Below are positions 13,729 to 13,809 of a DNA stretch of 13,809 nucleotides, piece after piece; the stretch's first letter is position 1, and each line of letters begins with the position of its first letter. The stretch spans positions 1 to 13,809 of the forward strand of contig DKDI01000027.1 in NCBI GenBank assembly GCA_002449305.1, read 5' to 3'. Both the position numbers and the translations under genes were made by a program. Under the pieces are notes generated by a model that worked only from the letters and a program-made list of their open reading frames with translations, was not told the DNA's origin and made no database searches. Source of the stretch: Treponema sp. UBA6852 (GTDB lineage Bacteria; Spirochaetota; Spirochaetia; Treponematales; Treponemataceae).

Positions 13729-13809
13729 AATGCCGTTGCGCGCTGGCAGTGCCACGGATGGGGAAAAGAAAGCCCCCACGGAGAGTCGTCCGGGGGGGGC
13801 ACTTGAAAG
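13729..13809. other. GC-rich patch at the window edge, possible dispersed repeat
   Basis: The last 80 bases are far richer in G and C than the rest of the window. They contain TGGCAGTGCCA, an inverted repeat, and a longer hairpin with an 8-G run. A plus-strand frame from ATG at 13730 stays open to the edge but has no ribosome binding site and an odd composition, so it is not called as a gene. Whether it is a repeat or a structured RNA cannot be decided here. Confidence 0.35.
13764..13800 (-). terminator. Terminator-like hairpin for a gene beyond the right edge
   Basis: On the minus strand GCCCCC pairs with GGGGGC and, inside a small internal loop, CGG pairs with CCG; TTTCTTTT follows. It would end a minus-strand transcript coming from outside the window and insulate the lipoprotein operon promoter. 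Confidence 0.5.

Noticed and set aside
13730..13809. Plus-strand open frame starting MPLRAGSATDGE at the right edge
   Set aside because: No ribosome binding site, GC-rich hairpin-forming sequence, and cut by the window edge; it is better explained as structured or repeated DNA.
1..13809. Mobile elements, CRISPR arrays or defence systems
   Set aside because: No transposase, integrase, direct-repeat array or known defence gene was found; the content is core metabolism, stress response, transport and envelope genes.

Overview
The window looks like chromosome from a spirochaete, most likely a host-associated (rumen, gut or oral type) Treponema. This is inference. It rests on AT-rich, lysine-rich genes, strong GGAG-type ribosome binding sites, lipoboxes of the looser spirochaetal kind, and a characteristic gene mix: a CBS/DRTGG family II pyrophosphatase, a short DtxR-type metalloregulator, and a run of envelope lipoproteins. 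No mobile element, CRISPR array or rRNA gene is visible. Nearly everything is on the minus strand; the exceptions are a small Hpt gene and a possible gene tail at the left edge.

Layout from left to right. (1) 1-520, plus strand: a possible C-terminal gene fragment in a region rich in small inverted repeats, then a stand-alone Hpt phosphotransfer protein. (2) 527-2176: a nucleotide-regulated manganese-dependent inorganic pyrophosphatase, converging on the Hpt gene with a 6-nt gap. (3) 2211-2364: tRNA-Asp(GTC) with its own promoter and terminator. (4) 6478 down to 2391: an apparent five-gene operon. In transcription order it holds a DtxR/MntR-type regulator, argininosuccinate lyase (argH), a periplasmic amino-acid-binding protein, its permease and its ATPase. 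A perfect 18-bp palindrome lies between plausible -35 and -10 boxes ahead of the regulator. (5) 6667-7398: a small RelA/SpoT-type alarmone synthetase. (6) 7496-9466: htpG (Hsp90), with a clear promoter and a strong terminator. (7) 9614-9770: tRNA-Asn(GTT), again with its own promoter and terminator. (8) 13633 down to 9767: a four-gene secreted-protein operon with a good promoter. It encodes an LPP20-like lipoprotein, an LpoB-family lipoprotein, a COG3014-type lipoprotein and a second LPP20-like secreted protein. (9) 13729-13809: a GC-rich patch with a terminator-like hairpin and an 8-G run.

How the genes may work together. Block 4 joins a metal-sensing repressor, the last step of arginine synthesis and a polar amino acid importer in one transcript. 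Amino acid supply, perhaps arginine, may therefore be tied to metal status. Block 8 looks like an envelope assembly whose members were kept together. LpoB relatives activate peptidoglycan synthases in other bacteria, and LPP20 relatives build flagellar or outer-membrane structures. Pyrophosphatase, alarmone synthetase and Hsp90 are housekeeping or stress functions. Both tRNA genes follow the end of a protein operon, and their terminators separate it from the next gene.

The most interesting items are the metalloregulator-argH-transporter operon with its palindrome, and the lipoprotein operon in which two divergent LPP20-like proteins bracket LpoB and COG3014 proteins. Three genes also appear to start at UUG codons with strong ribosome binding sites.
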